A stretch of 64,000 nt of DNA, taken from assembly GCF_937903345.1 (NCBI RefSeq), contig NZ_CALCZQ010000050.1, positions 186,001-250,000 of the forward strand, read 5' to 3'. The position numbers and the translations under genes are program-made. The DNA is from an uncultured Emticicia sp. Lineage in GTDB: Bacteria > Bacteroidota > Bacteroidia > Cytophagales > Spirosomataceae. Under the pieces are notes generated by a model, which was not told where the DNA came from, ran no database searches, and saw nothing but the letters and a program-made list of their open reading frames with translations. Numbering within the stretch: position 1 is the stretch's first letter; each line of letters begins with the position of its first letter. Positions 53,300 through 62,100 of this stretch are shown here, piece by piece.

Positions 53300-55627
53300 T
53301 CAAAAATCAACTTTAAAATTCAAAATTGGCACGATTGGAAGGGCGTAATTATAATATATCTGTTTAGTTGTGTTATTATAACGTTGTTGGATTTCATTTT
53401 TTCGGTTTGAAACGTTTTGTAAATCAGCACTTAGGGTCCATGTGGCACCCATTTTGTTAATTTTGTAAGCAATTCCTAAATCAATTCTCCAATAATCGGG
53501 CAGGCGAGGTATATACGCTTGCGTAACGTCAGTAATTGTAGTGTTTTTCTTGATTGATTCTGTCAAATTTATTGGAATGAATCGATTCCCACCTCTCCAC
53601 ATTATACGGCTATTTATGACAAAAAAGTGTTGCTTTTGCTTGCCCAGTGGCAATTCCTTTCCTGCCAAAGCATTTCCAGCATACGTATTATTAAAAACCG
53701 TATTTCTCCACTGATTGTCTCTTGCTTTAAATCTTGACTCAAATAATGAGCCTGTAAGTAAAAAATAATAACCTTTGGCAAAATACCGCTCTAAAGTTAG
53801 CTCCAAACCTCGATTTTCGCCTAAACCTTCATTTGCAAGCACTGTGCTTGTCAGACCCGATGAAGAATTGAGCATCGAAAAGAAGTTTTTGCGGTTTGAA
53901 TCAACAGGCACTTCAAATAAATTTTGATAATAACCTTCAATTTTTAGGCGTGTATTTTCACCCAGACTTCGGTCGTAGCTAATTACATAATGAGCGGCAC
54001 GAGTCATACCCAGATTACGATTGGGTTGCTCAAAGGTTTCTCCAGTTTTGCGGCGTTTGTAAAGATATAAAGAAATTGGTTCAAGCCGGCTATGAAGGCC
54101 AAAACCCGCACTAAGGGATTGTTTTTCGTCAATCTGATAACGCAAGCCAAATCGTGGCTCGATGGTTTGATTATTATTCAATAAAAATCTGTTGAAATGT
54201 ATGCCGCCCGTAAAACTTAGTTTTTGTGAAATATTTAATTTTGCTTGACTATATATTTGAATAAAATGCGTGGCATCATTTTCGGTGAGGTAATTTACCA
54301 AAGCATTTCGGGTATTATCTCGGCGGTCTTCATTTAATATGTAGCCTAATCGACTGATGATTAGACCTGTACGAATTGTGCCACGTGAGTTTATCTTATA
54401 ATTATAGAATGTCGAAAAACGAAAATTATTATAAGCGTAAAGACGTTGATTGTTGGTTACCCAAGTTTTATTATTGATAAAATTCTCTTGAAATGACTTA
54501 TTCGATTCGTTTGAAGTCGATAAAACAGAATAAAAATATCCTTTGCTACCTGTTGAAATCTTATGATTTAGGCCACTCACACCCATTTGACTACGTTCAT
54601 TTGCTCTGAAAGTTGTGCTATTATCATCCGAAAAATTTAAACCACCAACACCCCAAAGCGAAAATGTTCCTGCTTTTTTTGTGGGTAGGTTTAAGGTAAA
54701 ATTCATATCTCGGTAAGCAGGTTTAAATCCACCTGTTTCGATAGCAAGTAGTCCTGATTTGAGCAAAAGTTCGAGTGTAGAATAGCGAAAATTGAAGCGA
54801 TATGAAGCACCATTTTTTGAAATAGGCCCTTCGGCAGCCGCTTCTAAACCAATGACGCTAAGTTGACCCATAAATTCATGTTTTTGGTCGTTTCCTCTAC
54901 GTAGTTTTAAATCAAAAACGCCTGAAGTAGCATTGCCATATTCGGCAGGAAAAGCTCCAGTCAAGAAATCAGAATTTGCCAAACTTCCACTATTTATCAT
55001 GCTAATAATACCACTCGTTGAGCCCTGTCCATCGCCAAAATGGTTAGGGTTTGGTATTTCTACGCCTTCCAAACGCCAAAGTAAACCTTTAGGAGAATTT
55101 CCTCGAATGACGATTTCGTTATTTTGGTCATTGCCAGCCGATGTTACGCCCGCAAACGCCATTGCCATACGTGCGGGGTCTGCGTATCCGCCTGCATAGC
55201 GGTTGCTTTCTTGTACAGTAAATTGCCTACCACTTACCATAGCGAGTTCGTTCAAGGTTTTTTCTTTGCTTTGTACGGCCTTTACCACAATTTCTTTCAA
55301 AAATTGTGGACTTTCGGTCATTTCTATGGTCAGAATCAATTCTTTTCCACTACCAATTTCGAGTGTTGGTAAAGTGCGTTTATCATAGCCAATCATTGAA
55401 AAAGTAAGCGAATAACGCCCAATAGGCAATTTTTCAAAGCGAAAACTACCTTCGTTGTCAGTAATTATGCCTTTGTTTGATGGCGAGATGAGAATCGAAA
55501 CTCCAGGGAGTGCTTGTTGGGTTTCTTTGTCTAGAACTTTTCCTCGAAGATTTTGTGTAGGGGTTTGGGTGAAGCCAAAAACAGGATGGAATAAAAGTAA
55601 AAAATAGAAGTAAAAAGCTATTTTCAT
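53300..55627 (-). CDS. TonB-dependent receptor with N-terminal CarboxypepD_reg-like domain
   Basis: This 775-residue outer-membrane protein has a signal peptide (about 1-20, GFTQ) and a carboxypeptidase-regulatory-like domain (NLRGKVLDKETQQALPGVSI to about residue 100). A plug domain follows (EIVIRGNSPKGLLWRLEGVE, ISMINSGSLANSDFLTGAFP, AEYGNATSGVFDLKLRRGN), then a beta-barrel ending in NFKVDF. No susD partner is present, so it is not a classical polysaccharide-utilisation pair. The ligand is unknown. Confidence 0.9.
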   Translation of the reverse strand: MKIAFYFYFLLLFHPVFGFTQTPTQNLRGKVLDKETQQALPGVSILISPSNKGIITDNEGSFRFEKLPIGRYSLTFSMIGYDKRTLPTLEIGSGKELILTIEMTESPQFLKEIVVKAVQSKEKTLNELAMVSGRQFTVQESNRYAGGYADPARMAMAFAGVTSAGNDQNNEIVIRGNSPKGLLWRLEGVEIPNPNHFGDGQGSTSGIISMINSGSLANSDFLTGAFPAEYGNATSGVFDLKLRRGNDQKHEFMGQLSVIGLEAAAEGPISKNGASYRFNFRYSTLELLLKSGLLAIETGGFKPAYRDMNFTLNLPTKKAGTFSLWGVGGLNFSDDNSTTFRANERSQMGVSGLNHKISTGSKGYFYSVLSTSNESNKSFQENFINNKTWVTNNQRLYAYNNFRFSTFYNYKINSRGTIRTGLIISRLGYILNEDRRDNTRNALVNYLTENDATHFIQIYSQAKLNISQKLSFTGGIHFNRFLLNNNQTIEPRFGLRYQIDEKQSLSAGFGLHSRLEPISLYLYKRRKTGETFEQPNRNLGMTRAAHYVISYDRSLGENTRLKIEGYYQNLFEVPVDSNRKNFFSMLNSSSGLTSTVLANEGLGENRGLELTLERYFAKGYYFLLTGSLFESRFKARDNQWRNTVFNNTYAGNALAGKELPLGKQKQHFFVINSRIMWRGGNRFIPINLTESIKKNTTITDVTQAYIPRLPDYWRIDLGIAYKINKMGATWTLSADLQNVSNRKNEIQQRYNNTTKQIYYNYALPIVPILNFKVDF

Positions 55628-55718
55628 ATAACTGTCTTGAAGTAAAACCCTACTAAATTAAAAAATACCTCGTAAGGGTAAAATATTGATAGAAACATAA
55701 AAAAACAAGTATTTTGGC

Positions 55719-55764
55719 ATGCCGTAGGAATGCAACGATAATATACATATCATGCCTACGGCAT
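55719..55764. repeat. Palindromic repeat (ATGCCGTAGG type)
   Basis: ATGCCGTAGGAATG (55719-55732) pairs with CATGCCTACGGCAT (55751-55764), one mismatch in 14, with an 18-base loop. It lies in the 205-base gap between cysS and the TonB receptor gene. I see no other element in that gap. Confidence 0.8.
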
Positions 55765-55832
55765 TTCGATAGATAACTTTTTTAATTAAATCTAACAATA
55801 TTTTGTCCAGCTGTGACTTCTTGTAAAATCCT

Positions 55833-57320
55833 TTATTCTTCCCAAGCCCAATCAATGCGGTGTTTCATGTCCTTGATTGACATTCCGTTGGCTTTGAAAT
55901 AACTTCTGATTTCGTCAACTTTATCATATTGTTGAGAGGCTTTGTATTCGCGGTAAAGATTCAACATTCCGTTCAGAACTGCATCTGAGTTTTCAGCTTT
56001 TTCTTCTTTCAAACCTAAAATTCCTTCTATGAAAAGTACAAATTTATCTTTTAGCTCATTGAAAGTTTCTTCACCGATTGCAGCTGATGGCAATTGGTTC
56101 ATGTAAATCATGTTAACGTATTTTAGTAAATTGAATAATTGAGCAATCGCAACTGCTGTATTCAAATCATCGTTCATGGCATCGTAAAACGCTGCGACTG
56201 ACTTTTCGATGTCTTGTTTTTTCTTTTCGTCAGTGGCAACTTCGGATGGCTCGAAAGTAATCGTTTTTGCTATTCGAAGGCCATTTGTAAGGCGGCGAAA
56301 ACCTTTTTGTGCTGCTTTTAGGGCATCGTTTGAGAAATCAAGCGTACTTCTATATTGTGATTGCAACATGAAGAAACGTACTGTCATTGGGCTGTATGCT
56401 TGCTCAAGCAAAGGGTGGCTTCCTGCAAAAAGTTCGGCAGGAAGAAACGAATTTCCTAAAGACTTTGACATCTTTTGTCCATTTACGGTAAGCATATTTG
56501 AGTGCATCCAATATTTCACTGGTTCTTTGCCCGTGATACCTATACCTTGTGCAATTTCACATTCATGGTGCGGAAATTTTAGATCCATTCCACCGCCGTG
56601 GATATCAAAAGTTGCTCCTAAATATTTGCTACTCATACAAGTACACTCCAAGTGCCAACCTGGGAAGCCCATTCCCCATGGACTTTGCCATTGCATGATA
56701 TGTTCTGGACTTGCTTTTTTCCAAATTGCAAAATCGAGTGGATTACGTTTTTCAGCTTGACCGTCCAATTCACGAGTTTCGTTCAAAAGGTCTTCAATAA
56801 TTCTGCCCGAAAGTTTGCCGTATTCGTTTCCATCGGCATTGTATTTATTAATATCAAAATAAACCGAACCATTCGATTCGTAAGCTAAACCTTTTTCTAT
56901 CAAGGTTTTAACCGCCTCAATTTGTTCGATTAAGTGACCTGTTGCTGTTGGTTCGATGCTTGGTGGTAAAAAATTGAATTGTTCCAAAACTGTATGAAAA
57001 TCGTTGGTGTATCGTTGTACGATTTCCATTGGTTCAAGTTTTTCGAGCTTAGCCATTTTGCCGATTTTATCTTCTCCTTCGTCGCCATCGCCAACTAAGT
57101 GGCCTACATCAGTAATATTACGTACGTAACGAACCTTGTAACCAATGTGTGTGAGATAACGGTAAAGCACATCGAAAGTCATGAACGTTCGGACATTGCC
57201 TAAGTGAACATTGTTATAAACCGTTGGGCCGCAAACGTACATACCTACGTGATTGGGTGTGATGGGCTGAAATTCTTCTTTTTGACGAGAAAGTGTATTA
57301 TAAATTTTCAGATTTTGCAT
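55833..57320 (-). CDS. cysS: Cysteinyl-tRNA synthetase
   Basis: This class I synthetase charges tRNA-Cys. The 495-residue protein shows MYVCGPTVYNNVHLGN (zinc Cys30 and the HIGH-like HLGN), WHLECTCMSSKYLG, FPHHECEIAQ (zinc ligands) and KMSKSLGN (KMSKS). The frame extends 25 codons upstream through an out-of-family stretch encoding FTHSQIHSYTH; ATG 57320 gives the normal N-terminus. The leader holds a tandem GAGTGAATG-type repeat. Confidence 0.96.
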   Translation of the reverse strand: MQNLKIYNTLSRQKEEFQPITPNHVGMYVCGPTVYNNVHLGNVRTFMTFDVLYRYLTHIGYKVRYVRNITDVGHLVGDGDEGEDKIGKMAKLEKLEPMEIVQRYTNDFHTVLEQFNFLPPSIEPTATGHLIEQIEAVKTLIEKGLAYESNGSVYFDINKYNADGNEYGKLSGRIIEDLLNETRELDGQAEKRNPLDFAIWKKASPEHIMQWQSPWGMGFPGWHLECTCMSSKYLGATFDIHGGGMDLKFPHHECEIAQGIGITGKEPVKYWMHSNMLTVNGQKMSKSLGNSFLPAELFAGSHPLLEQAYSPMTVRFFMLQSQYRSTLDFSNDALKAAQKGFRRLTNGLRIAKTITFEPSEVATDEKKKQDIEKSVAAFYDAMNDDLNTAVAIAQLFNLLKYVNMIYMNQLPSAAIGEETFNELKDKFVLFIEGILGLKEEKAENSDAVLNGMLNLYREYKASQQYDKVDEIRSYFKANGMSIKDMKHRIDWAWEE

Positions 57321-57643
57321 AGAAAGGCAATGAGTGTATGAGTGAATTTGAGAATGAGTGAATGTAGAAAACACTACGGTACTCAATTCTAACAAAATTA
57401 ATGTTTATAGAATTAAATGAAAACGACTAACTTTTATATCATTAGTGTCAGGCAGTTAGCAATAGCAACAACATCGAAAAGCAGACGTATCAGATATTAC
57501 TTGGGTTTTTTTACAAAATTACAGAACATAAACCAAAACTGAGCAGAATTTATAAGATTTTTAGCTTGGTGAAGTATATCACTTGATTTTTTGCGATTAA
57601 AAACCTTTCTTTAAGAATATTTATCTAACATTAAAACCTTGCC
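57321..57643. other. Intergenic region between cysS and the permease gene
   Basis: This region of 323 bases separates divergent genes. It holds a short tandem array of GAGTGAATG/GAGTGTATG-type units at about 57329-57364 next to the cysS start, and a TAATTTTG box on the minus strand at 57393-57400 that may serve cysS. The rest is AT-rich, and I see no gene in it. Confidence 0.5.
57393..57400 (-). promoter_or_regulatory. Putative -7 promoter box for cysS
   Basis: TAATTTTG on the minus strand is about 73 bases before the cysS ATG. The -33 box is unclear. Confidence 0.4.
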
Positions 57644-58972
57644 ATGTCATCTAATCTTGAACCTTCTAAAGAACAAAAACTTCAAAAAAGTCTTACACCA
57701 ACGCTGCTATGGGGCTTGGGTGTTGGATATGTTATTTCAGGAATGTATTTCGGATGGAATCTTGGCCTTGAAAAAGGCGGTACGCTCGGAATGGCCATCG
57801 CAACTTTCTTTGTTATAATTCTGTACCTCACATTTTCGTTGGGTTATGCTGAATTGGCTTGTGCAATTCCGCAGGCAGGTGGTGCTTTTGATTATGCTAA
57901 TCGAGCTTTAGGGAAAAAGTGGGGATTTTTAGCAGGAATGGCTCAAAATATTGAATTTTTGTTTGCTCCGCCAGCCATTGCGGTTGGTATTGGTGCTTAT
58001 TTTAATGCGGCTTTTCCACAATTTTCTATCTTAGGAGTCGCCATAGGAGCATATTTTGTTTTTACTTTACTCAATATTCTCGGCACAAAACTTGCTTCTG
58101 CTTTTGAGTTGATAATTACTATTTTAGCAGTTTTGGGTTTGATAACCTTTTGGTTTTTTTCTTTTCCAAAATTTGATACAAAATACTTGTTTATTAATAA
58201 CTTACCCAACGGCTGGAGTGGGGCTTTTGCGGCTTTGCCATTTGCTATTTGGTTCTTTTTGGGAATAGAAGGTTTGGCTAATGTGGCCGAGGAATCGAAT
58301 AACCCACAAAAAGATATTACTTGGGGATTTGGCTCAGCAATGGCAACTTTGGTTGTTTTATGCGTACTAACTTTTATTTCCTCAATCGGAATAAACGGTT
58401 GGGAATCAATTGTTTATAAAGCCGATGGAAGCGTGACGGACTCACCTTTGCCGATGGCGATGAGTAAAATTATGACTGATAATAGCGGAATTTATCAACT
58501 AATTGTAGGTATTGGTACCTGCGGACTCATTGCGTCGTTTCACGGTTTAGTTTTAGCTGCAGGAAGGGCAACCTTTGAGTTTGGTAGGGTAGGGAACGCT
58601 CCCAAATTTATGGGACATGTTCATTCGAAATTTAAAACTCCAGCTAATGCATTGCTCTTGAATATGATTTTCGGAATAATGGCACTTTTAAGCAATTCAA
58701 CGGCCGATATTATCATTCTTTCAGCTTTTGGTGCTTTGGTTATGTATATATTTTCGATGGTTTCATTATTGATTTTACGCAAAAAAGAACCAAATCTCAA
58801 ACGTCCTTTTCTTGTACCGTTTTATCCAGTTTCGCCAATAATTGCTTTAATTATTGCTTCGGTGGCTTTGATAGCTATGATTATTTATAACTTTAACTTA
58901 TCATTAGTTTTCTTTGGAATTTTGGTTGGCAGCTTTTTAGTTGCAAATTTGCTTAAATCAGATTGGAAATGA
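57644..58972 (+). CDS. APC-family permease, ethanolamine permease-like
   Basis: This 442-residue protein has about twelve membrane helices. Its N-terminal region LLWGLGVGYVISGMYFGWNL, with GYAELACAIPQAGGAFDYAN and IEGLANVAEESNNP, closely resembles ethanolamine permeases of the APC superfamily. It would import ethanolamine or a related amine. No ethanolamine ammonia-lyase genes (eutB, eutC) lie nearby, so another amine is possible. It is followed 60 bases later by the UbiA-family gene on the same strand. Confidence 0.85.
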   Translation: MSSNLEPSKEQKLQKSLTPTLLWGLGVGYVISGMYFGWNLGLEKGGTLGMAIATFFVIILYLTFSLGYAELACAIPQAGGAFDYANRALGKKWGFLAGMAQNIEFLFAPPAIAVGIGAYFNAAFPQFSILGVAIGAYFVFTLLNILGTKLASAFELIITILAVLGLITFWFFSFPKFDTKYLFINNLPNGWSGAFAALPFAIWFFLGIEGLANVAEESNNPQKDITWGFGSAMATLVVLCVLTFISSIGINGWESIVYKADGSVTDSPLPMAMSKIMTDNSGIYQLIVGIGTCGLIASFHGLVLAAGRATFEFGRVGNAPKFMGHVHSKFKTPANALLLNMIFGIMALLSNSTADIIILSAFGALVMYIFSMVSLLILRKKEPNLKRPFLVPFYPVSPIIALIIASVALIAMIIYNFNLSLVFFGILVGSFLVANLLKSDWK

Positions 58973-59032
58973 CCAGTTTTAAGCTAATAAACCTACGTTT
59001 TGTTTTTTTATTTGATTGAACTCCATAACACT

Positions 59033-59878
59033 ATGAATGCTAAAGATATTTTAATTCATTTGAGGCTTCCGTTTTCGCTTTTTTTGATGCCTGTTTATTG
59101 GTTTGCAATCAGTCAAACCCCAATTTTTGATCAGTCAAAAGCGGTTTGGATTTTTGTTATTTTACATCTTCTCATTTATCCTGCGAGCAATGCCTATAAT
59201 AGTTTTTTCGATAAGGATGAAGGTAGCATTGGCGGACTCGAAAAGCCTCCTGCTGTTGATAAAAAACTTTTTTGGGTTTCTTGGGTGATGGATATTTTAG
59301 CGGTAATTATTAGCCTTATTGTGCTAGATTGGATTTTTGCCTTAATGATTTTTACTTATGGCTTAGTCTCGAAAGCTTATAGTAATGATTTCATTCGACT
59401 AAAAAAATATCCGATTTTGAGTTGGTTAATTGTTGGTTTTTTTCAAGGAGCTTTTACTTATTACACCATTATAATTGCTTTTGAAAAAAGCATCGTTAAC
59501 CTAAGAACTCAGCTTATGCCTGCTTTGATAAGTTCTTTGATGATTTGTGCGGTTTATCCAATGTCGCAGATTTATCAACATGAAGAAGATAACAAGCGTG
59601 GCGATAAAACATTAAGTATTTTGTTGGGTATAGATGGCACTTTTATGTTTACAGCCATTTTTTTCTCTATTGCCTTTGGAGGTTTTTTCTTTTATTTCAA
59701 TCAAGCAGATTTTATTACTTTACTCATTTTTAATTTTCCTACACTTGTATTTTTTGGGTGGTGGTTTCTAAAAACAATAAAAGACAAAAACCATGCGAAT
59801 TTTAAAAATTCGATGTGGCTAAATTTGCTTGCATCAGTTTGTTTAAATAGTTTCTACATATGGTTATGCGTAAAATAA
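59033..59878 (+). CDS. UbiA-family prenyltransferase-like membrane protein
   Basis: This 281-residue protein has about eight membrane helices and the two acidic UbiA motifs: NAYNSFFDKDEGSIGG (first Asp-rich motif, with Asn in place of the first Asp) and IYQHEEDNKRGDKTLS (second). UbiA enzymes move prenyl or similar chains onto acceptors such as quinone precursors, haem or glyceryl phosphates. Neighbours give no clue to the substrate. The frame extends 11 codons to a TTG; ATG 59033 is preferred. An EboC-like role is an alternative, but the other ebo genes are absent. Confidence 0.8.
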   Translation: MNAKDILIHLRLPFSLFLMPVYWFAISQTPIFDQSKAVWIFVILHLLIYPASNAYNSFFDKDEGSIGGLEKPPAVDKKLFWVSWVMDILAVIISLIVLDWIFALMIFTYGLVSKAYSNDFIRLKKYPILSWLIVGFFQGAFTYYTIIIAFEKSIVNLRTQLMPALISSLMICAVYPMSQIYQHEEDNKRGDKTLSILLGIDGTFMFTAIFFSIAFGGFFFYFNQADFITLLIFNFPTLVFFGWWFLKTIKDKNHANFKNSMWLNLLASVCLNSFYIWLCVK

Positions 59879-60010
59879 AAACCTTAGGATTTAAGTATTG
59901 ATATACAATTGTTTTAAAATAGAATCTGTTTTATAGATTGCCTATCAGATTAGTACACTGTCACTTCAGCAGCGAACAGATTATTGTAAATAACTTAGGC
60001 TTGCCATTTA

Positions 60011-60044
60011 ATCCTGTTAAATCTAATAATCTTGAAATCCTGTC
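60011..60044 (+). repeat. Dispersed repeat, ATCCTGTAAATCT type (copy 2)
   Basis: ATCCTGTTAAATCTAATAAT is followed by CTTGAAATCCTGTC. Compare copies at 28961 and 63572. Confidence 0.6.
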
Positions 60045-60053
60045 AAAAAATGA

Positions 60054-60086
60054 AAAAAGGTTGTCAGCATAGCATACAACCTTTTT
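60054..60086. terminator. Bidirectional terminator between the UbiA and sigma-factor genes
   Basis: AAAAAGGTTGT pairs with ACAACCTTTTT around an 11-base loop. It lies between convergent genes. Confidence 0.85.
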
Positions 60087-60147
60087 GAACCTTCCTCTTT
60101 TTTAACCAAAAACCATTTAGATTATTGAAACCTTCAAAATAATATTG

Positions 60148-60660
60148 TTAGAAAGAATAAGCGTACATATACAATTTATCCTTTAATTCTTTTCTTGCAA
60201 TGTGTATTCTATTTTTTACAGTACCAATCGGAATACTCAATTTTTGAGCTATTTCGTGGTATTTAAAACCTTTAAAATGCATCATAAATGGCTGGCGATA
60301 TGCTTCATCAAGTGTTTCTACTGCATTATTTATGTCTTCCATCGCAAACGATGAGTAAGCATCGTTATCAACTAAACTTTCAGTACTATTTATATAATGT
60401 AAATTATCGGTTGTATCAATAAAAGTATTCTTTCTTACCATACGTTGATAGTTCGTGATAAACGTATTTTTCATTATAGTATAAAGCCATGCTTTCAAAT
60501 TTGTGCCGTCTGCATATTTCTCACGATTCAAGAATGCTTTCATAAGCGTATCCTGTAGTAAATCATTCGCATCTTCATGGTCTTTTGTGAGTCTAATGGC
60601 AAAAGGCTTCAATGATTTTGATGTTTTTGATATAGCATAATTGAATTCTATAGCAGTCAT
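60148..60660 (-). CDS. ECF-type RNA polymerase sigma factor
   Basis: This 170-residue protein has sigma region 2 (DANDLLQDTLMKAFLN and LKAWLYTIMKNTFITNYQR) and region 4 (LDEAYRQPFMMHFKGFKYHE, then IAQKLSIPIGTVKNRIHIAR, a helix-turn-helix). It lacks regions 1 and 3, as in ECF sigmas. No anti-sigma gene is adjacent: downstream is a terminator and upstream a divergent gene. Its own promoter fits the primary consensus. The regulon is unknown. Confidence 0.9.
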   Translation of the reverse strand: MTAIEFNYAISKTSKSLKPFAIRLTKDHEDANDLLQDTLMKAFLNREKYADGTNLKAWLYTIMKNTFITNYQRMVRKNTFIDTTDNLHYINSTESLVDNDAYSSFAMEDINNAVETLDEAYRQPFMMHFKGFKYHEIAQKLSIPIGTVKNRIHIARKELKDKLYMYAYSF

Positions 60661-60683
60661 AGTCTTGTTGATTTTTGTTTAAG

Positions 60684-60716
60684 CAAAGTTAATAAAAGTT
60701 AAACAAAAAAAACAAA
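60684..60716 (-). promoter_or_regulatory. Promoter for the ECF sigma gene
   Basis: On the minus strand TTTG (60716-60713), a 21-base spacer and TAACTTTG (60691-60684) fit the Bacteroidota consensus, 23 bases before the ATG. Confidence 0.6.
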
Positions 60717-60929
60717 TGTTTTTTAAATTAAATTTTTCATTTCCTAACAATAATTTAATAAATCAATCAAAATCTTGTGTTTAATATGTTTTTTGGATTT
60801 AAATAACTCTTTCTTGACTTAATAATTTATATATTTTGTTTAATGATAGTTTATTAATGGTAAACAAACTTACTACATTTAAACATTTTGTTTATATATC
60901 TATATATGAAAGATTCACAAGAATGAATT

Positions 60930-60958
60930 TTGCTAGAGCTGTTTTTTTTATACTTTTG
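60930..60958 (+). promoter_or_regulatory. Promoter for the isomerase-like gene
   Basis: TTG at 60930-60932, an 18-base spacer and TACTTTTG at 60951-60958 lie 29 bases before the ATG. Confidence 0.55.
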
Positions 60959-60987
60959 AAGAAATAAATTTCTATTCAACATACATT

Positions 60988-61908
60988 ATGTTAAAACTTG
61001 GATTTGTAAGTGCGATTCTGGCCGATTTTGGCTTTGAACACGTGGTTGATTTTGCATCTAAACACGGTTTTTCGTGTCTCGAAATGATGTGCTGGCCAAC
61101 TGAAGGCGGCGATAATCGCCGTTATGCAGGTGTTACTCATATCAATGTAGATAAATTGGATGTTCAGCAAGTAAAATACATTAAATCATATCTTCACGAA
61201 AAAAAGATTGATATTTCGGGCTTGGGCTATTACCCAAACCCTTTGGATGCAGATAAAAAAAAGTCAGAATTTTATATTGAGCATATCAAAAAAGTAATTA
61301 AAGCTTGCAATATGCTCAATATTCCAGTGATGAATACCTTTATTGGGCGTGACCCAAAGAAGAATATTCAAGAAAATTTAAAAATATTTAAGAAGCTTTG
61401 GAAACCAATTATCGAAACCGCTGAGCAAGAAGGTATAAAGATTGGTATTGAAAACTGTCCAATGTTTTTTACGAACGATGAATGGCCAGGAGGTAAAAAC
61501 CTTGCGATTAGCCCCGTAATTTGGGACAGAATGTTTGAAACCTTCAAAACACCACTTTTTGGTTTGAACTACGACCCATCGCATATGATTTTTCAGATGA
61601 TGGACGAAATCAAACCGATTTACCAGTACAAAGAGCGTTTGCATCATATACATTTAAAAGATGTGAAGGTTTACCACGATAAATTGGATAGAGTCGGAAT
61701 TTTCGCTAATCCGCTCGAATATCATTCTCCAAAACTTGTAGGTTTAGGGGATGTTCGTTGGGGGAAATTTTTTGCCGCACTCACCGATGTACGTTATCGT
61801 GGCCCTGTTGTAATTGAAGTAGAAGACAAAGCCTATGAAGGTAGCCTCGATGATATCACAAAGGCAATTTTGCAGAGTAGAAATTATATTCGCCAGTATT
61901 TACCATAA
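60988..61908 (+). CDS. Sugar phosphate isomerase/epimerase-like TIM-barrel protein
   Basis: This 306-residue protein has the xylose-isomerase-like (AP endonuclease 2) barrel. Metal-ligand candidates are Glu in KIGIENCPM, the Asp-His pair in GLNYDPSHMIFQM, His in LHHIHLKDV and Glu in GPVVIEVED. Such enzymes interconvert ketoses, aldoses or inositols. The protein is soluble with no signal peptide. It is convergent with the MFS transporter gene, so a sugar-related role for the pair is possible but not shown. Confidence 0.85.
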   Translation: MLKLGFVSAILADFGFEHVVDFASKHGFSCLEMMCWPTEGGDNRRYAGVTHINVDKLDVQQVKYIKSYLHEKKIDISGLGYYPNPLDADKKKSEFYIEHIKKVIKACNMLNIPVMNTFIGRDPKKNIQENLKIFKKLWKPIIETAEQEGIKIGIENCPMFFTNDEWPGGKNLAISPVIWDRMFETFKTPLFGLNYDPSHMIFQMMDEIKPIYQYKERLHHIHLKDVKVYHDKLDRVGIFANPLEYHSPKLVGLGDVRWGKFFAALTDVRYRGPVVIEVEDKAYEGSLDDITKAILQSRNYIRQYLP

Positions 61909-61920
61909 ATTCGGTGATTC

Positions 61921-62098
61921 GTAGAGACGTGGCATTGCCACGTCTAATCGTTTAATAAAGAATTATTTAATAATGTTTTGATATAAACAGTTGGTTATAT
62001 TTAATCTTTAAATTTGTTTTTCGTAAAAATCCGATAGACCGTACTTTATATTAGTGTGAACTGTTACATATCTACATGTGGCATTGCCACGTCTCTAC
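61921..62098. repeat. Pair of palindromic repeats (GTAGAGACGTGGCA type)
   Basis: GTAGAGACGTGGCATTGCCA (61921-61940, continuing CGTC) and GTGGCATTGCCACGTCTCTA (62078-62097) are two hairpins. Each has a 9-base or longer stem around ATT. Their GTAGAGAC ends face outward, bracketing about 130 bases of AT-rich DNA. The layout resembles a small non-coding mobile unit; it fills the gap between convergent genes. Confidence 0.75.
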
Positions 62099-62100
62099 GC

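Larger units (their letters stand above)
60661..60987. other. Intergenic region between divergent promoters
   Basis: This 327-base AT-rich region separates the sigma-factor gene from the isomerase-like gene. It holds a promoter for each (given separately), and I see no reading frame or RNA gene in it. Confidence 0.55.
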
